Positions 41,310 through 49,728 of a DNA stretch of 64,000 nucleotides are shown here, piece by piece. The DNA is from PALSA-1296 sp038210275. GTDB taxonomy: Bacteria; Bacteroidota; Ignavibacteria; Palsa-1295. A program made the translations under genes and the position numbers. Within the stretch, counting starts at the first letter, position 1; each line of letters opens with the position of its first letter. The notes below the pieces were generated by a model. It had not been told where the DNA came from. It saw nothing but the letters and a program-made list of their open reading frames with translations, and ran no database searches. The stretch is taken from positions 205,337 to 269,336 of the forward strand of contig JBBQWV010000002.1 of the NCBI GenBank assembly GCA_038210275.1, given 5' to 3'.

Positions 41310-43043
41310 GTGCTCGGCTATTTTACTTTTGTTCTTCATACGCATCTGCCTTATGTCTTGCATCATGGCAAGTGGCCCTTCGGCTCCGATTGGCTTGCCG
41401 AAGCGGCTTGTGAATCATATATTCCGATCTTGAATGCGCTGAACTCGCTTGAATCCCGTGATGTGAAAGCGAAGATCTCGATGGATTTTTCGCCGATTCT
41501 TCTTGAACAACTTGCCGATCCGGATTTTGCGAAGACTTTCGTGGCATATTGTGATGAAAGGATCAAACTCGCAAATGCCGACTATAAATTATTCGCCACT
41601 AACGGCGAGAAGCAATTTCAGCCACTTGCGAAATTTTGGAAAGAGTTTTATACGAATTGCAAGAATAATTTTCGCGATGTGTACGGCAGTGACCTCGTAG
41701 GAGCATTCCGAAAACTTTCGGAATCAGGAATACTTGATGCGATGACGTGCGGAGCAACGCATGGATACTTCCCTCTTCTCTTAGATGACCGGAATATCAA
41801 AGCGCAGATCCAGCTTGCCATCGCTACCCATGAAAAACATTTTGGCGACAAGCCTCGCGGCATTTGGCTGCCTGAATGCGCATATCGCCCGAGGTATTGG
41901 TGGTCTCCGCAAATGGGTGATAATACGTTAGCAAAATATAATAAAGAGCGTGTCGGAGTTGAAGAATTGCTTTCGGAATTTGGTTTGGAGTATTTCGTCG
42001 TCGAAGGCTCGCTCACCAAAGGCGGTATGACAATGCCAACATATCATCGGTTGACGAGTGCAATTAATCATCAGCATCTTCTTCCCGATCATCTGAAAAA
42101 AAATCATTTCCTTACATTAGAAAAAGCTGAACGTTCGCTTGCAGATATTTACGGAGTTAAATCCACAACCCGTGATCTTCCCGGCAAAATTCCCGTAGTA
42201 TTTTCCCGCGATAGAAGAACTTCGGAGCAAGTATGGTCAGGCGATATAGGCTATCCCGGTAATCCGGATTATCTGGATTTTCATAAGAAACACCATGATT
42301 CCGGACTCAGATATTGGAAAGTTACCGGACCGAAGATTGACATAGGAGAAAAGAAGCAGTACATTCCTTCGGCTACTGAAGCTGATCTAACCGAGCAGGC
42401 TTTGCATTTTGTAAACCTTGTGAAGAAAACTTTGATTGAGCATCTGGTGCAGATCGGAAAACCTGGTGTTGTCTGCTCGCCGTTCGATACAGAGTTGTTT
42501 GGTCATTGGTGGTTCGAAGGACCGAGATTTTTAGAAAAAGTCTTGGAGCTACTAAGCAATGACTCCGAAATAAAACTTGCCAACTGCGCGGAGATCATTG
42601 ACCGAACTATTGATCCGGAAGTTATCGCACTTCCTGAAGGCTCATGGGGTGAAGGAGGCGGGCATCAAGTATGGATGAATAATAAAGTTGTCTGGACATG
42701 GAATGACATCTATCAACTCGAAAACCGATTTCTTGAAGCAATAGAAAAATATCAGGCAATCAAAAAGCCTGCTGCATTCCTTACAAAAATTCTTCAACAG
42801 GCAGGACGCGAATTGCTGCTTCTCGAATCAAGCGATTGGCAATTTCTTATCACCACAGACAGCGCTACGGATTATGCAACGGAGCGAGTCAAGACTCATT
42901 CCGAAAGACTAACTCAGCTTCTTGATATTGCCGATAACCTTTTCGATAAGAAACCAGCGGAAAAGACAGATCGGAAATATCTTTCTGATGTTTCCAAAAA
43001 TGATAGACCTTTTGCGGAGATCGATCTGAGTTGGTGGAAGTAA
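41310..43043 (+). CDS. GH57 1,4-alpha-glucan branching enzyme
   Basis: Introduces alpha-1,6 branches into glycogen-like glucan; cytosolic. 577 residues, with a GTG start at 41310. The N-terminal HTHLPY motif (10-15) is the first GH57 signature. The catalytic nucleophile is Glu189 in GIWLPECAYRPR, and the acid/base is Asp393 in SPFDTELFGHWWFEGP. These match in order and context the Glu/Asp pair of characterised GH57 branching enzymes. The C-terminal helical domain (about 410-577), with a DUF1957-like region, completes the family layout and carries the pattern WGEGGGHQVWMN. It is followed by the TlpA-like gene on the same strand after 80 bases. Presumably linked to glycogen storage; no other glycogen gene is nearby. 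Confidence 0.92.
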   Translation: MLGYFTFVLHTHLPYVLHHGKWPFGSDWLAEAACESYIPILNALNSLESRDVKAKISMDFSPILLEQLADPDFAKTFVAYCDERIKLANADYKLFATNGEKQFQPLAKFWKEFYTNCKNNFRDVYGSDLVGAFRKLSESGILDAMTCGATHGYFPLLLDDRNIKAQIQLAIATHEKHFGDKPRGIWLPECAYRPRYWWSPQMGDNTLAKYNKERVGVEELLSEFGLEYFVVEGSLTKGGMTMPTYHRLTSAINHQHLLPDHLKKNHFLTLEKAERSLADIYGVKSTTRDLPGKIPVVFSRDRRTSEQVWSGDIGYPGNPDYLDFHKKHHDSGLRYWKVTGPKIDIGEKKQYIPSATEADLTEQALHFVNLVKKTLIEHLVQIGKPGVVCSPFDTELFGHWWFEGPRFLEKVLELLSNDSEIKLANCAEIIDRTIDPEVIALPEGSWGEGGGHQVWMNNKVVWTWNDIYQLENRFLEAIEKYQAIKKPAAFLTKILQQAGRELLLLESSDWQFLITTDSATDYATERVKTHSERLTQLLDIADNLFDKKPAEKTDRKYLSDVSKNDRPFAEIDLSWWK

Positions 43044-43123
43044 TGGTGTAACAAATGCTCCATTCTTGGGTTATTTGAGATAGACCAACGGAACTTGTTC
43101 TTCGTCGGCTAACTTCTATTATC

Positions 43124-43711
43124 ATGCGATACTTCGTCTTATTATTCGGTCTCCTTCTGGTCACGGCAAGTTGCGCTCCGACGCCAACAAGCAATACCGG
43201 AAATACTATTGATACGACCTTACAATACAAAAATAACATCTCAACACTTTACGGAAGCGGCGGGAAGAACGTCACGGATAATACCGGTAAGTTAGTTGCT
43301 TCGAATATAATCTGGAAGGATTCACTTGGGAATCTCCACTCATTAAATGAACTTCAGGGGAAGATCGTATTAGTCAATTTCTGGGCTACGTGGTGTGTGC
43401 CCTGCGACGCGGAAATGCCGGAGTTGGAAGCAGTTTCCGAATCTATGAATCCGGATGTGGTTGTTATTGGTGTCTCAGTTCTCGACTATGAGTCCTCTCT
43501 GTTTGAAAGAGTAAAACTCTTCACAGAAACCCGCAACATGAAGTTTCAAGTTATTGTCGATGCAGCTTCGAAAACCTACAATAATTACGGCGGTATTGGA
43601 ACACAGATTCCATGGTCATTTGCCATAGATAGAACAGGCCATATTGTCTATAAATTTGTAGGACAACAGACGAGAACACAGTTTATGGATATTCTTAATC
43701 AAATACCATAA
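43124..43711 (+). CDS. TlpA/ResA-like thioredoxin-fold lipoprotein
   Basis: Envelope thiol-disulfide reductase or oxidase; partner unknown. 195 residues. Signal peptide MRYFVLLFGLLLVTASC with lipobox VTASC (Cys17). The thioredoxin fold begins around 60; the active site WCVPC (Cys91, Cys94) is in LVNFWATWCVPCDAEMPELE, and the cis-Pro is in GTQIPWSFAID. The insert GVSVLDYESSLFERVKLF is typical of TlpA/ResA proteins. The single-CXXC membrane-anchored form usually reduces apo-cytochrome or exported thiol proteins, but nothing nearby identifies the target. Convergent with korA, 26 bases apart. Confidence 0.9.
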   Translation: MRYFVLLFGLLLVTASCAPTPTSNTGNTIDTTLQYKNNISTLYGSGGKNVTDNTGKLVASNIIWKDSLGNLHSLNELQGKIVLVNFWATWCVPCDAEMPELEAVSESMNPDVVVIGVSVLDYESSLFERVKLFTETRNMKFQVIVDAASKTYNNYGGIGTQIPWSFAIDRTGHIVYKFVGQQTRTQFMDILNQIP

Positions 43712-43737
43712 CCTATTGTTTCCTATCCTCTTATAGC

Positions 43738-45660
43738 CTACATCTTTGCCAAAATTTCCTCTACCTTCGACACTACTTCATGCGGTGTAAATGGCAAGCC
43801 TTCGACTTTATTAATGCCAACGGCATCAACTAAATACTGGTCGCGAATGATGCGGCGAAGCTGACCGAGATTGAGTTCGGGAATGACGATCTTCTCGTAG
43901 TTTTTCAGTATCTCTCCAAGATCTGGTGGAAGCGGATTCATCCATCTCAGGTGCGCCATCGAAACGCCTCTTGAACCAAGTTGTTCCTGTGCGCTAAGAA
44001 CTGCACCATACGTACCGCCCCAACTTAAGAGCAAGATCTTTCCACTCTTTGCACCATGAACTTCCGTCGGAGCAACATCTTTCTGAATGCCCATCACCTT
44101 CTCCTGACGGAGGCGAACCATGAAATCATGATTATGAGGCTCGTAATTTACGTTGCCGGTATTATGTTGCTTCTCTAAACCACCGATGCGATGCTCTAAC
44201 CCTGCTACACCCGGAATCGCCCACGGTCTTGCATTATCAGCATCACGCTCGTAAGGAAGGAAATCTTTACCCTCAGTGACATTAGTGCGAAGCTTCGTCT
44301 TGATCTCAGGAAGTGCATCGGCATCAGGAACAAGCCACGGCTCTGCGCCATTGGCGATATATCCATCGGTCAGCATAATGACAGGAGTCATGTATTTCAG
44401 CGCGATTGTCGCAGCTTCGAATGCAGTATCGAAACAATCCGTCGGGCTTTTTGCAGCGATGACGGCAACCGGACATTCGCCGTTTCTGCCATACATTGCC
44501 TGCATTAAGTCAGCTTGCTCAGTCTTTGTCGGAAGACCTGTCGATGGTCCGCCGCGCTGAACGTCAATGACGATAAGCGGAAGCTCTGTCATTACGGCAA
44601 GTCCAAGTGCTTCAGCTTTCAATGCCAAACCGGGACCTGAAGTCGTCGTGATAGCAAGCGATCCGGCAAACGATGCGCCGATCGCAGAGCAAATACCTGC
44701 GATCTCATCCTCTGCCTGAAAAGTTTTTACTCCGAAATTCTTATACTTCGAAAGCTCATGCAAAATATCCGAAGCCGGGGTGATCGGATACGAGCCAAGG
44801 AAAAGTCCGAGTCCGGACTTCACCGATGCAGCAACCATTCCGAGTGCCGTAGCCTCATTACCCATGATGTTGCGGTATTTGCCGGGAGCAAATTTCGCTG
44901 GCAAGATTTCATAACGTGCCGAGAAAAGCTCGGCTGTTTCGCCTAGATAATATCCGGCTTTGAGTGCTCTAAGATTCGCCTCATAGACCTGTTCGTTCTT
45001 ACCGAACTTTGCTTTCAGCCACAATTCGGTTGGTTCGAGCGGGCGGTTGTAAAGCCAATAGACTAAACCGAGCGCAACCATATTCTTTGACCTGGCGCCT
45101 TCTTTCGTGCCCATCTTCAGATCTTTGACGGCATCAAGTGTGATCTTCGTCAGAGGGAATTTATAAACGGTATACCCTGAAAGCGTATCGTCATCTAAGG
45201 GATTCGTATCGTAATGCGCAAGCTTCAAATTCTTCTCATCGAAAGCATTTTCGTTGAGGATAATGACGCCGCCTTTTTTCAGATCTCGGAGATTTACCTT
45301 CAGCGCTGCGGGATTCATCGCAACGAGCACGTCGGGATTATCGCCTGGAGTATGAATATCCTTCGAAGAAAAATGGATCTGGAAGCCCGATACACCATAA
45401 AGCGTACCGATAGGGGCTCTGATCTCAGCAGGATAATCAGGAAGCGTAGAGAACTCATTGCCCAGAAGCGCCGTCGTATTGGTGAACTGCGTTCCTGTAA
45501 GCTGCATACCGTCTCCGGAATCGCCCGCAAAACGGATCGTTACATCTTCTGCGATTACGATCGGTACCTTCGGGCGCTGCCCTATTGATTCAGGCACTGC
45601 ATGACCATTCTGCCCATTCGTAGATGCTGCAACTCCTGCTACCCCTGCCTCATTTGCCAT
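43738..45660 (-). CDS. korA: 2-oxoacid:ferredoxin oxidoreductase, fused gamma-alpha subunit (KorA-like)
   Basis: Oxidises or makes 2-oxoglutarate (or a related 2-oxoacid) with ferredoxin and CoA, as in the reductive or oxidative TCA cycle. 640 residues. The gamma domain comes first (about 35-210: VTIRFAGDSGDGMQLTGTQF, ALLGNEFSTLPDYPAEIRAP). The alpha (pyrimidine-binding) domain follows (about 265-480: GNEATALGMVAASVKSGLG, FLGSYPITPASDILHELSK, FAGSLAITTTSGPGLALKAE). The C-terminal domain ends the chain. The TPP-binding beta subunit, normally the next gene, is absent: the downstream gene is convergent and unrelated. A dispersed hairpin lies in the 5' region at 45676-45701. Confidence 0.9.
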   Translation of the reverse strand: MANEAGVAGVAASTNGQNGHAVPESIGQRPKVPIVIAEDVTIRFAGDSGDGMQLTGTQFTNTTALLGNEFSTLPDYPAEIRAPIGTLYGVSGFQIHFSSKDIHTPGDNPDVLVAMNPAALKVNLRDLKKGGVIILNENAFDEKNLKLAHYDTNPLDDDTLSGYTVYKFPLTKITLDAVKDLKMGTKEGARSKNMVALGLVYWLYNRPLEPTELWLKAKFGKNEQVYEANLRALKAGYYLGETAELFSARYEILPAKFAPGKYRNIMGNEATALGMVAASVKSGLGLFLGSYPITPASDILHELSKYKNFGVKTFQAEDEIAGICSAIGASFAGSLAITTTSGPGLALKAEALGLAVMTELPLIVIDVQRGGPSTGLPTKTEQADLMQAMYGRNGECPVAVIAAKSPTDCFDTAFEAATIALKYMTPVIMLTDGYIANGAEPWLVPDADALPEIKTKLRTNVTEGKDFLPYERDADNARPWAIPGVAGLEHRIGGLEKQHNTGNVNYEPHNHDFMVRLRQEKVMGIQKDVAPTEVHGAKSGKILLLSWGGTYGAVLSAQEQLGSRGVSMAHLRWMNPLPPDLGEILKNYEKIVIPELNLGQLRRIIRDQYLVDAVGINKVEGLPFTPHEVVSKVEEILAKM

Positions 45661-45675
45661 AGTATATCTTTCTTA

Positions 45676-45701
45676 TAGTGGGACGGACTTTAGTCCGTCC
45701 G
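45676..45701. repeat. Dispersed palindrome, ggacggact/agtccgtcc copy
   Basis: A 9-bp stem (45681-45689 with 45692-45700) preceded by agtg, a copy of the family at 2855, 2948 and 7809-7874. It lies 16-41 bases upstream of the korA start codon, so it would be in the 5' untranslated leader. Confidence 0.7.
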
Positions 45702-45771
45702 TATAATTTATTGATGTAATTCTTTGCTATTTTAATTCTTCGCTATATTGATAGCAAGTCATAAACAAGAA

Positions 45772-45842
45772 TCATAATAAAGGGGTTCGGATTAGGTGTT
45801 ATTTACCCTAACTGTCATTTTGCCCCACTGCATGAACCCTTG
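45772..45842 (-). terminator. Possible structured terminator after the repeat-propeller gene
   Basis: On the minus strand AAGGGTTC (45841-45834) pairs with GAACCCCTT (45788-45780) around a loop of about 45 bases that itself contains TTAGG/CCTAA. TATTATGATT follows. The large loop makes it a doubtful terminator; it may simply be a structured 3' region. Confidence 0.35.
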
Positions 45843-45883
45843 ATCTTAGGAGATTAATAAGATTAAGAAATATTTTAAAAATG

Positions 45884-47959
45884 TCATTGCTTCACAATTT
45901 TTCTTTTAATATCTGAATTCGGAGATACTAATTCAACATAATAAATACCGGCGGGTAACTTGGAAAGATCAAGCGAGTAATCTGAAGTGTGCCTACTGGA
46001 GAACTCCAAAACTCTCTGCCCCAGAACATTCATGATCTTGATATTCAGAAGATTTTTAGGCACACCATGAATAGCGATGACTCCTGTTGATGGATTTGGA
46101 GAAAGTTGGATATTCAGAAGATCGGTTTTTGGGTTTTGCTGAACTCCTAATCCTATAAGCGACTCCCGCCAGATGCTTCTGCCCCCAGTTGCGGCATAAA
46201 TATCGTTACCGCTTATGACAAGTTTCCGAACATCTTGATCTGGTAAGCCTATATTGTTCGAACTCCAGGTTGCGCCATTATTGGTGGAAAGAAAGACACC
46301 GCCTTTTGTCCCGGCAAATATATTAATTCCGATAACTGCAAAAGTCTGCACAATATTATTTCCCAAGCCAACGTTCACGGCATTCCAACTCATCCCATTA
46401 TTTGTAGAGAGAAAAATGCCACTTCCTGAAGTACCAGCAAAAAGATTAGTACCACTAACAGCAAGACAATTAACATTTCCGGTTATGCTGTCATTAACCT
46501 CTTCAAAATAAGTCCAGGTTGATCCGTCATTGGTGGATAGATACACGCCGCCGTTAGCTGCAAAGACATCAGAACCAATAATAGCCAATGATGAAAGGTT
46601 TCCGTTGCCTAAGAAAACATTAATTGAAGTCCAGGTATTTCCTTTATTGGAAGAAAGAAATATACCGCCATAAGTCCCTGCAAATAAATTTGTATCGCTT
46701 AAGGCAAGAGATGTAACTGTGGTGTTGGTCAATCCTGCATTACTCATTGTCCAGCTTGTTCCATTATTTATAGAATGGAACACTCCACTTAATGTCCCTA
46801 CAAAAATATCAGCGTTATCCGCGGCAAAACAATATGCGTAATTACCCGTCATTCCATTATTTCTCCGCGACCAGTTTTCGGCTTTATCAGTAGAAAGAAA
46901 AACGCCACCGCCGTCAGTTGCAGCAAAGATATTCCCACCCGTCGCAGTAAGGTCACTTACTGGAATAGCATTGATACCCGTATTCGTCTCTTTCCAGTTC
47001 GCACCGCTATCGGATGAGCGAAAAACACCATCAGAAAATCCGAAGGAAGTACCGGCAAATAAATTGGGACCGTTCGCTGCAAGAACAGTAACGTAACTGT
47101 CTGTTAAACCAGTATTAACAGCCTTCCAGTTTAGCCCCTTATCCGTGGAAAGATAGATGCCGTTACCGTTTGTCCCTGCGAAAAGATTTGTACCGATCAT
47201 TGCAAGGGATAAAATATACGTATTCGGAAAACCGTTGCTTACTCCAGTCCAACTTGTACCATTATCGGTTGAATGAAAAACACCTTCGAGACTTCCGGAG
47301 CGGACGATAGTCCCTGCATAAAGTTCTGAGCCATTTGTAAGTAAAGTGTTAACATTATGAATCGTTAAGCCTGTATTAACTGTCTTCCAGTTTGCGCCGC
47401 TATCAGAAGAGATATAAACGCCGCTATCATTTGTCCCTGCAAAAAGATTCGTACCGATAACGGCAAGGGAGCTTACGAGTTTGCTTGTCAAACCCGTATT
47501 TACTACCGCCCAGCTTCTGCCATTGTTTGAAGATAGAAATACCCCTCCGCCGGTACCTGCAAAGATATTTGTGCCAATAGCAGCGAGTGCGTAAACCCCT
47601 TTATTTGACAAGCCGATACTAACCGACATCCAGTTTTTTCCGGTATCGGCAGAAAAAAACACTTTGCCATCATCTCTGCCGAGAAAGATATTCGTGCCAA
47701 TGAAGGCAAAAGATCTTATACCGGTTGTTGAAACATCAGTTAATCCCGTGTTCACTTCTTTCCAGTTTATGCCGTTGTTCGTCGAGAGAAATGCTCCGCC
47801 ACCAGTCGTTCCGCCGAAAAGATTCGAACCATTAGCTGCAAGCGCTCTGATCGTCCCTCCATAAGGGCGATTCGTCTGCACCCACTGACTGTAAATATCA
47901 GAGACTCCAAAAAATATCTGCGCAAAAACAGACACAATGAAAAATATTTTACGTTTCAT
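45884..47959 (-). CDS. T9SS cargo built of tandem beta-propeller repeats
   Basis: Secreted surface protein of 691 residues. Signal peptide MKRKIFFIVSVFAQIFF... ending IYSQW. From about 35 to 610 there are about 14 copies of a 42-residue unit of the form LAVIGTNLFAGT-xxGVFLSS followed by SGANWKTVNTGL, a BNR/YCF48-like propeller pattern. DNA identity between units is high, so unit number may vary by slippage or recombination. The C-terminal 80 residues are a type A sorting domain (LNIQLSPNPSTGVIAIHGVP ... GIYYVELV). No enzyme residues seen; probably a binding or structural protein. Confidence 0.88.
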   Translation of the reverse strand: MKRKIFFIVSVFAQIFFGVSDIYSQWVQTNRPYGGTIRALAANGSNLFGGTTGGGAFLSTNNGINWKEVNTGLTDVSTTGIRSFAFIGTNIFLGRDDGKVFFSADTGKNWMSVSIGLSNKGVYALAAIGTNIFAGTGGGVFLSSNNGRSWAVVNTGLTSKLVSSLAVIGTNLFAGTNDSGVYISSDSGANWKTVNTGLTIHNVNTLLTNGSELYAGTIVRSGSLEGVFHSTDNGTSWTGVSNGFPNTYILSLAMIGTNLFAGTNGNGIYLSTDKGLNWKAVNTGLTDSYVTVLAANGPNLFAGTSFGFSDGVFRSSDSGANWKETNTGINAIPVSDLTATGGNIFAATDGGGVFLSTDKAENWSRRNNGMTGNYAYCFAADNADIFVGTLSGVFHSINNGTSWTMSNAGLTNTTVTSLALSDTNLFAGTYGGIFLSSNKGNTWTSINVFLGNGNLSSLAIIGSDVFAANGGVYLSTNDGSTWTYFEEVNDSITGNVNCLAVSGTNLFAGTSGSGIFLSTNNGMSWNAVNVGLGNNIVQTFAVIGINIFAGTKGGVFLSTNNGATWSSNNIGLPDQDVRKLVISGNDIYAATGGRSIWRESLIGLGVQQNPKTDLLNIQLSPNPSTGVIAIHGVPKNLLNIKIMNVLGQRVLEFSSRHTSDYSLDLSKLPAGIYYVELVSPNSDIKRKIVKQ

Positions 47960-48040
47960 AGTTTCGTAGGGATGTATATATATGAAAACGTTTGATGCTG
48001 CCCATAGTTACAAGAATTTCTGTCTGTGCCGGGATTTGCA

Positions 48041-48084
48041 GTTTAGATTGCTTCGTCTGACGCGCCGAACTCGCAATGTCGTTC
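48041..48084. repeat. Dispersed repeat TTTAGATTGC...CGCAATGTCGTT
   Basis: Third copy of the family at 6941 and 41141, here with centre gtctgacgcgccgaac. It sits between the propeller gene's start and the antitoxin gene's stop. Confidence 0.7.
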
Positions 48085-48094
48085 TTTGAAAATC

Positions 48095-48436
48095 TCAGGC
48101 AGCTTTTTTTCTTTTTGCTGGTGTCAAGGGTTCTACGGATAGGCGCATTCCGAGCGAATGCAGGATGGCATCAATGCTTTGCAGTTTTGGATTCCCTTTG
48201 AGCGAAAGAGTACGGTAAAGGCTTTCGCGGTTCAGCCCTGTTTTTTTTGCTAAGACCTGCAATCCACCATGCGCTTTTGCAACATCTGCCAAAGCGAGTA
48301 AAAATATGCGCGGATCTTCATCTTCGAACGATACCTGTAAATATGATAATGCTTCAGCGGGATCTTTTAAGATTTCCTGAAGTACAGTATCATAAGGTAC
48401 CCACGTAACCCGCTTCTTTGTTTTCTTGATATTCAT
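48095..48436 (-). CDS. Antitoxin, HI1420/HigA-like HTH protein
   Basis: Neutralises the neighbouring RelE/HigB-like toxin and probably represses the operon. 113 residues from the ATG at 48434-48436 (MNIKKTKKRVTWVPYDTVLQ). An XRE-like helix-turn-helix lies around 65-95 (LQVLAKKTGLNRESLYRTLS, SIDAILHSLGMRLSVEP), the probable-addiction-module-antidote pattern (downstream HI1420-type). The gene overlaps the toxin by 47 bases in a different frame, in the toxin-then-antitoxin order typical of this type. Confidence 0.88.
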   Translation of the reverse strand: MNIKKTKKRVTWVPYDTVLQEILKDPAEALSYLQVSFEDEDPRIFLLALADVAKAHGGLQVLAKKTGLNRESLYRTLSLKGNPKLQSIDAILHSLGMRLSVEPLTPAKRKKAA

Positions 48437-48710
48437 TCCAGTATTTTTTTGCTTGCTTAATATCTTTATCTTGCGTACTCTTATCACCACCCGAAAGCAG
48501 TAAAACGATGGTCTTGCCATCCAAGGCATAATACAGTCTGTAGCCAGGTCCGGTGTCAATGCGTAATTCGTACACGCCGTCGCCAAGTGATTTTGCATCA
48601 CCGAAGTTACCGAGCCTAAGACGACCTATTCTGTTTAGTATATTCCTTTTTATACTTGCAGAAAGTTCTCCCAACCATGAAGCTAATGGATTAAGCCCAT
48701 TGCCCTTCAC
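48390..48710 (-). CDS. Toxin, HI1419/RelE-HigB-like ribonuclease
   Basis: Predicted ribosome-associated mRNA interferase. The conserved core WLGELSASIKRNILNRIGRL, then GNFGDAKSLGDGVYELRIDT and GPGYRLYYALDGKTIVLLLS GGDKSTQ, is the addiction-module-killer signature. The only usable start is the GTG at 48708-48710, giving 106 residues. In the same frame, upstream codons encode YILEPREIRVF, the missing first beta strand of the family, but end at a TAG (48744-48746) without any ATG, GTG or TTG. Either an ATA at 48738-48740 serves as start, or the N-terminus is damaged and the toxin may be inactive. The antitoxin start overlaps its 3' end. Confidence 0.85.
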   Translation of the reverse strand: MKGNGLNPLASWLGELSASIKRNILNRIGRLRLGNFGDAKSLGDGVYELRIDTGPGYRLYYALDGKTIVLLLSGGDKSTQDKDIKQAKKYWNEYQENKEAGYVGTL

Positions 48711-49058
48711 AAAAACTCTTATTTCGCGTGGTTCGAGTATATACTATGCCTTGTAGCTTTGCGGCTACAACTGAAACTTCACTTCAATAGTTTCTCCCTG
48801 AACTTGACGCTTTTAAACGCACCCAAATCATTTTTTGAAATTTTAAGTGAATGAATATTTTTGTCATGTATTATGGAGTTACAGTCGCTCACTCGCCGCC
48901 ATTCGGACGAAAGCTTAAAGGGTAGGGAAAAACTGCTGTGTGCAGAGCGATGTTGATGAATTATATGAAGTTATGGGGCAACTTTTGGGAATTGGGTGTC
49001 AAATTTTAGGTGGTTGAGCAATTAAAGGAGGAGACACTCAAAACTCAAAATTCACAAC
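48711..49058. other. 348-base spacer with long repeat copy B
   Basis: Lies upstream of the toxin-antitoxin pair and downstream of the double TonB_C gene. It holds the remnant toxin N-terminal codons (48711-48746), a small hairpin ttgtagc/gctacaa (48751-48770), and the long repeat 48866-49007. No gene is visible. Confidence 0.65.
48866..49007. repeat. Long intergenic repeat, copy B
   Basis: Partner of 7047-7255: gagttacagtcgctcac, tgctgtgtgcagagcgatg running into atgaattatat, and caacttttgggaattgg in the same order and orientation. This copy is about 65 bases shorter; the tandem ctaaagacta section is missing. Confidence 0.75.
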
Positions 49059-49727
49059 TCAAAACTTCTTTTTCAGCTCAACCGTCATTGCATACCAAAC
49101 ATCGACGGGTTTGCCGTTTTTCATTGCTGGCTGGAAGGTGGATTTCTTTAGGGCTTCGCGGACAGATTGTTGAATATCAGCATTTCCAGGACGAGGATAT
49201 TCAACGAGGGTTACGTAGCCATTTGATGCTACTCCGAAAACCGGATATATATAATCAGGAATGGAATCGGGTGGAGTATTTTTTGGCAGATTTAATTGGG
49301 AATACAGATCAGATTGAATTATTGGCGGTGTATCGTAGGCTTCGAATTCTTTTAGTTGGAAGACGATAGGAAAATTGAACCACGACCTGATAGGCTTTCC
49401 TTTTAAAATTGCCGGTTTGAATTTGCAATTAAGAATGGCGTTGATCGCCGCATCTTCAAACATTTTATCACTTGATTCCCAGATCGCAATTTTTTCGAGT
49501 CTGCCTTCGGCGCTGATCCGTGCCGAAAGACTGACGTGACCGCCAATCCCGGCTTTCTGCGCTTCTTGAGGATAGATGACACCGCGATTAATATCCGATA
49601 GCGGCTCGGGCTGTATGCCAACTGCAGCGCTGGCATCCTGCAGAGAATCAGGACGGGTATGTTCAATCGGCACTTGAGCAAAAGCTGAAGAGGTGACCAG
49701 AAGCAAAGCGCAGATTATTTTTTTCAA
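49059..49727 (-). CDS. Periplasmic protein with two TonB C-terminal domains
   Basis: 222 residues from a TTG at 49725-49727, one base after the upstream gene's stop. A signal peptide starts MKKIICALLLVTSSAFAQ; the longer frame upstream only shadows the preceding gene. Two TonB_C folds follow: GHVSLSARISAEGRLEKIAI ... FKPAILKGKPIRSWFNFPIV (about 60-135) and GYVTLVEYPRPGNADIQQSV ... FQPAMKNGKPVDVWYAMTVE (about 165-222). Unlike true TonB, there is no N-terminal membrane anchor or Pro-rich spacer, so it may bind TonB boxes or peptides in the periplasm without energising them. It is cotranscribed with the T9SS cargo gene upstream. Confidence 0.82.
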   Translation of the reverse strand: MKKIICALLLVTSSAFAQVPIEHTRPDSLQDASAAVGIQPEPLSDINRGVIYPQEAQKAGIGGHVSLSARISAEGRLEKIAIWESSDKMFEDAAINAILNCKFKPAILKGKPIRSWFNFPIVFQLKEFEAYDTPPIIQSDLYSQLNLPKNTPPDSIPDYIYPVFGVASNGYVTLVEYPRPGNADIQQSVREALKKSTFQPAMKNGKPVDVWYAMTVELKKKF

Positions 49728-49728
49728 A

